Assembly: GCA_964561215.1 (NCBI GenBank)
Contig: CAZLOS010000013.1
Span: 6,713-70,712, forward strand
Origin: JAJFUV01 sp964561215
GTDB lineage: Bacteria > Acidobacteriota > Terriglobia > Bryobacterales > Bryobacteraceae
DNA: 64,000 bases
Direction of reading: 5' to 3'
Each line of letters starts with the position of its first letter. The first letter of the stretch is position 1. Positions 61,688 to 64,000 of the stretch are shown here, in pieces. The translations under genes were made by a program, and so were the position numbers. The notes under the pieces are model-generated. The model was not told where the DNA came from. It did not search any database and was given only the letters and a program-made list of their open reading frames with translations.

Positions 61688-63529
61688 GTGCGCGACGACC
61701 TGCTCCTTTACTACGAGCGCGAACTGACGTTCCTGCGCCAGATGGGCGCGCAGTTTGCCGAGAAGTACCCCAAGATCGCCTCCCGCCTGAATCTCGAGCC
61801 GGACAAGTGCGAAGACCCGCACGTCGAGCGGCTCCTGGAAGCCTTCGCTTTTCTCGCGGCTCGCGTTCACCTGAAGATCGACGACGAGTTTCCTGAGATC
61901 ACCGAGGCCCTTCTCAGCATCGTCTATCCGCACTTTCTCCGCCCCATTCCGTCCATGACCGTGGTGGAGTTTCAGGTCCGACCGGAGGACGCGCAGATCG
62001 GGAACGGCTTGAAGCTCGCTAGCGGCAGCGTGCTGGCGTCCCGGCCGGTGGCGGGCGTTCCGTGCAAGTTCCGGACCTGTTACGACACCATGGTCTGGCC
62101 GCTTTCGGTGGCCGCCGCGGAGTGGAAATCGCCGGACCGGCTGCAGCCTGCCATCAAAGCCGCGGACGCCGTGGCCGCCCTGCGCGTGGAGCTGCGCTGC
62201 TGGCCGGAAGTCGCTTTCGGGAAGCTCGATCTTCATTCGCTGCGTTTCTTCCTCAACGGCGAGAGCGGCATGGTGCACACGCTTTACGAACTTCTGTGCA
62301 GCCGCCTGAGCCGGATTGTAGTTCGCGACCCCACGCCCGGTTCGCGCATCCGGCCGGTCAATCTGCATCCCGATTCGCTGCGCCCGGTAGGTTTCGAGGA
62401 AGACGAGGCGATGCTTCCCTATCCGCGCCGCTCGTTTGCCGGATACCGCCTGTTGCAGGAATATTTCGCGTTCCCCGACAAGTTCTTCTTCGTCGACCTC
62501 AACGGGCTCGACGCGCTCGCCGCGGCGGGATTCAAGGATCGCGCCGAGATCGTCTTCCTGATCTCGCCCTTCGAATTGACCGACCGGCGACAGGCCCTGG
62601 AGATGGGTGTTTCGGCCAAGACCATGAAGCTCGGCTGCGCTCCGGCAGTCAACTTGGTAGGGCAGACCGCCGAGCCGATCCAGGTCAACGAGCGGCGCTT
62701 TGAATACCCCATCATCCCGGATGTTCGCCGGCCCAACGCGCTGGAAATCTATTCGGTCGATGAAGTTGTGAGCCTGCGGCCGGGAACGCAGGAAGTGGTC
62801 CGTTTCGAGCCGTTTTATTCTTTCCGGCACGCCACCACGCGCGGCGGCGGCCAGACGTTCTGGATGGCCTCGCGGCGCGTATCGGGAAGGCGCGACGACG
62901 ACGGCACGGAGATGTTTCTCTCCCTGGTCGACCTGGCCCAACGCCCCGTCGAACCCGATGTCGACACCCTGACGGTGCGCCTCACCTGTACGAATCGCGA
63001 CCTGCCCTCGCGCCTGCCCTTCGGCAACGAAGCCGGCGATTTTGAATTGGAAGGCGGGGCTCCCGTGCAGGCGATCGTGGCACTCAGGAAACCCACGCCG
63101 GCCGTGCGGCCGCCGGTTGGCAGGGGTTCGTTCTGGCGCCTGATCTCGCATCTCTCGCTCAACTACCTGTCGTTGGTGGAGGAAGGCCGCGAAGCGTTGC
63201 AGGAAATCCTCAAGCTTTACAATTTCGCGGACTCGGCATACTCGCTCAAGCAGATCGAGGGCATTACGACGCTCCGCAGCCGCAAGGAGTTCGCACGGGT
63301 CATCAGCGACAGCGGCATCACCTTCGCGCGGGGGACGAGGGTGGATATGGAACTCGACGAAGAGAACTTCGTGGGCGGCGGCGCCTACCTGTTCGCTTCC
63401 GTCATCGAGCATTTTCTTGGGCTCTATGTCACGCTCAACAGCTTCAGCCAGCTTGGCGTGACTACCCGGCAAAGGAAGGAGGCGCTCAAGCTATGGCCAC
63501 CGAGAGCGGGCCGGCGAATCCTCCTTTAG
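61688..63529 (+). CDS. tssF: T6SS baseplate wedge protein TssF
   Basis: 613 residues from a GTG. The start RDDLLLYYERELTFLRQMGA and EKYPKIASRLNLEPDKCEDP, HVERLLEAFAFLAARVHLKI are diagnostic for TssF/VasA. HFLRPIPSMTVVEF, the FEPFYSFRH block and LYVTLNSFSQL near the end also fit. It pairs as a dimer with TssG in each wedge. Length is normal (about 580-620). Confidence 0.96.
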   Translation: MRDDLLLYYERELTFLRQMGAQFAEKYPKIASRLNLEPDKCEDPHVERLLEAFAFLAARVHLKIDDEFPEITEALLSIVYPHFLRPIPSMTVVEFQVRPEDAQIGNGLKLASGSVLASRPVAGVPCKFRTCYDTMVWPLSVAAAEWKSPDRLQPAIKAADAVAALRVELRCWPEVAFGKLDLHSLRFFLNGESGMVHTLYELLCSRLSRIVVRDPTPGSRIRPVNLHPDSLRPVGFEEDEAMLPYPRRSFAGYRLLQEYFAFPDKFFFVDLNGLDALAAAGFKDRAEIVFLISPFELTDRRQALEMGVSAKTMKLGCAPAVNLVGQTAEPIQVNERRFEYPIIPDVRRPNALEIYSVDEVVSLRPGTQEVVRFEPFYSFRHATTRGGGQTFWMASRRVSGRRDDDGTEMFLSLVDLAQRPVEPDVDTLTVRLTCTNRDLPSRLPFGNEAGDFELEGGAPVQAIVALRKPTPAVRPPVGRGSFWRLISHLSLNYLSLVEEGREALQEILKLYNFADSAYSLKQIEGITTLRSRKEFARVISDSGITFARGTRVDMELDEENFVGGGAYLFASVIEHFLGLYVTLNSFSQLGVTTRQRKEALKLWPPRAGRRILL

Positions 63530-64000
63530 GCACCGAGGGAAGGGAATGCACCGAGATCGAGCGCCTGCTGCGCGAAGAGCCGTTCGACTTTGAGTTCTTC
63601 CAGGCCGTCCGCCTCATCGGCCTGCTAAGTTCGGAGCGGGAGCCGGTGGGCGAGTTTTCCGCGCCGCGGCGCGAGATTCTGCGATTCGGCGCGAGTGCGG
63701 ATTATGCTTTCCCGGCCAGCCAGATCTCGCAGATAGACTGGCCGGAAGGCGCGCAGCCGCTCATGCGCGTCAACTTCATGGGCCTCACCGGCCCCATGGG
63801 CCTGCTGCCGCTCTACTATTCCACGCTGGTGCGGGAGCGGTTGCGCGCGCACGACACGGCGCTGCGCGATTTCTTCGACATTTTCAATCACCGCGCCATT
63901 TCGATGTTCTACCGGGCGTGGGAGAAGTACCGCTTCATGATCGCTTACGAGCGGGGCGGCGAGGACCGCTTTTCCCACCACCTGCTCGACCTGGTCGGCA
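63493..64000 (+). CDS. tssG: T6SS baseplate wedge protein TssG (3' end beyond the window)
   Basis: 169 complete codons are visible from ATG 63493, overlapping tssF by 37 bp, with GGAAGGAGG about ten bases upstream. LLREEPFDFEFFQAVRLI, LRFGASADYAFPASQISQID, MRVNFMGLTGPMGLLPLYYS and FFDIFNHRAISMFYRAWEKY are characteristic of TssG/VasB. The C-terminal half is outside. tssH (clpV), vgrG and the membrane-complex genes may follow. Confidence 0.95.
   Translation, partial: MATESGPANPPLGTEGRECTEIERLLREEPFDFEFFQAVRLIGLLSSEREPVGEFSAPRREILRFGASADYAFPASQISQIDWPEGAQPLMRVNFMGLTGPMGLLPLYYSTLVRERLRAHDTALRDFFDIFNHRAISMFYRAWEKYRFMIAYERGGEDRFSHHLLDLVG

Overview
The window is GC-rich DNA from a Gram-negative bacterium. 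It carries lpxB, TolC- and BamA-type envelope proteins and a type VI secretion system (T6SS), and has no rRNA or recognisable tRNA. The gene mix (a GEFTRMF-repeat protein, many tandem HlyD-like adaptors, a NrfD/ferredoxin/multihaem module, GH33/GH38-type secreted glycosidases) is what I would expect from an acidobacterium of the Solibacter/Bryobacter type. That placement is inference from family knowledge, not from a marker gene.

Left part (1-11.3 kb): two tssK paralogues (the first cut by the window edge) flank a proline-rich protein with eight GE(F/Y)TR repeats and an overlapping SAM methyltransferase. A RAYT transposase element with inverted ends and a 44-bp tandem repeat lies upstream of the second tssK. 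Then come a MerR regulator with a near-consensus promoter, a CtpA-type S41 protease, GMP synthase and a small ferredoxin.

Middle (11.3-30 kb, all minus strand): mutL; a five-gene export operon (three HlyD-like adaptors, a MacB-type permease, a TolC-like channel, no ATPase); rho-engB-lon-clpX; a coiled-coil membrane protein; and an ECF sigma / anti-sigma-like / secreted-protein operon.

Accessory middle (29.4-49.7 kb): a right-handed beta-helix protein divergent from a GH38-like enzyme, a large polytopic membrane protein, a tetrahaem cytochrome/FeS/NrfD electron-transfer module without a catalytic subunit, an M1-peptidase-like protein that has lost its zinc site, lpxB, a split chromate transporter, truA, an amino-acid permease, a type II restriction-modification pair in lower-GC DNA, a GH33 sialidase and a POTRA-only BamA-like protein.

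Right part (49.7-64 kb): lpdA-lipB-E2 for a 2-oxoacid dehydrogenase complex, two membrane glycosyltransferases, then the main T6SS operon tssB-tssC-hcp-tagJ-tssA-tssE-tssF-tssG, running off the right edge and driven by a clear sigma70-type promoter about 190 nt upstream of tssB. The tssK genes, about 50 kb away, are the natural baseplate partners of this operon, so the T6SS is split across loci. I found no CRISPR array, phage or wholly new system. The best candidates for undescribed biology are the GEFTRMF-repeat protein with its coupled methyltransferase beside tssK, the dead M1-like protein, and the three-adaptor exporter.
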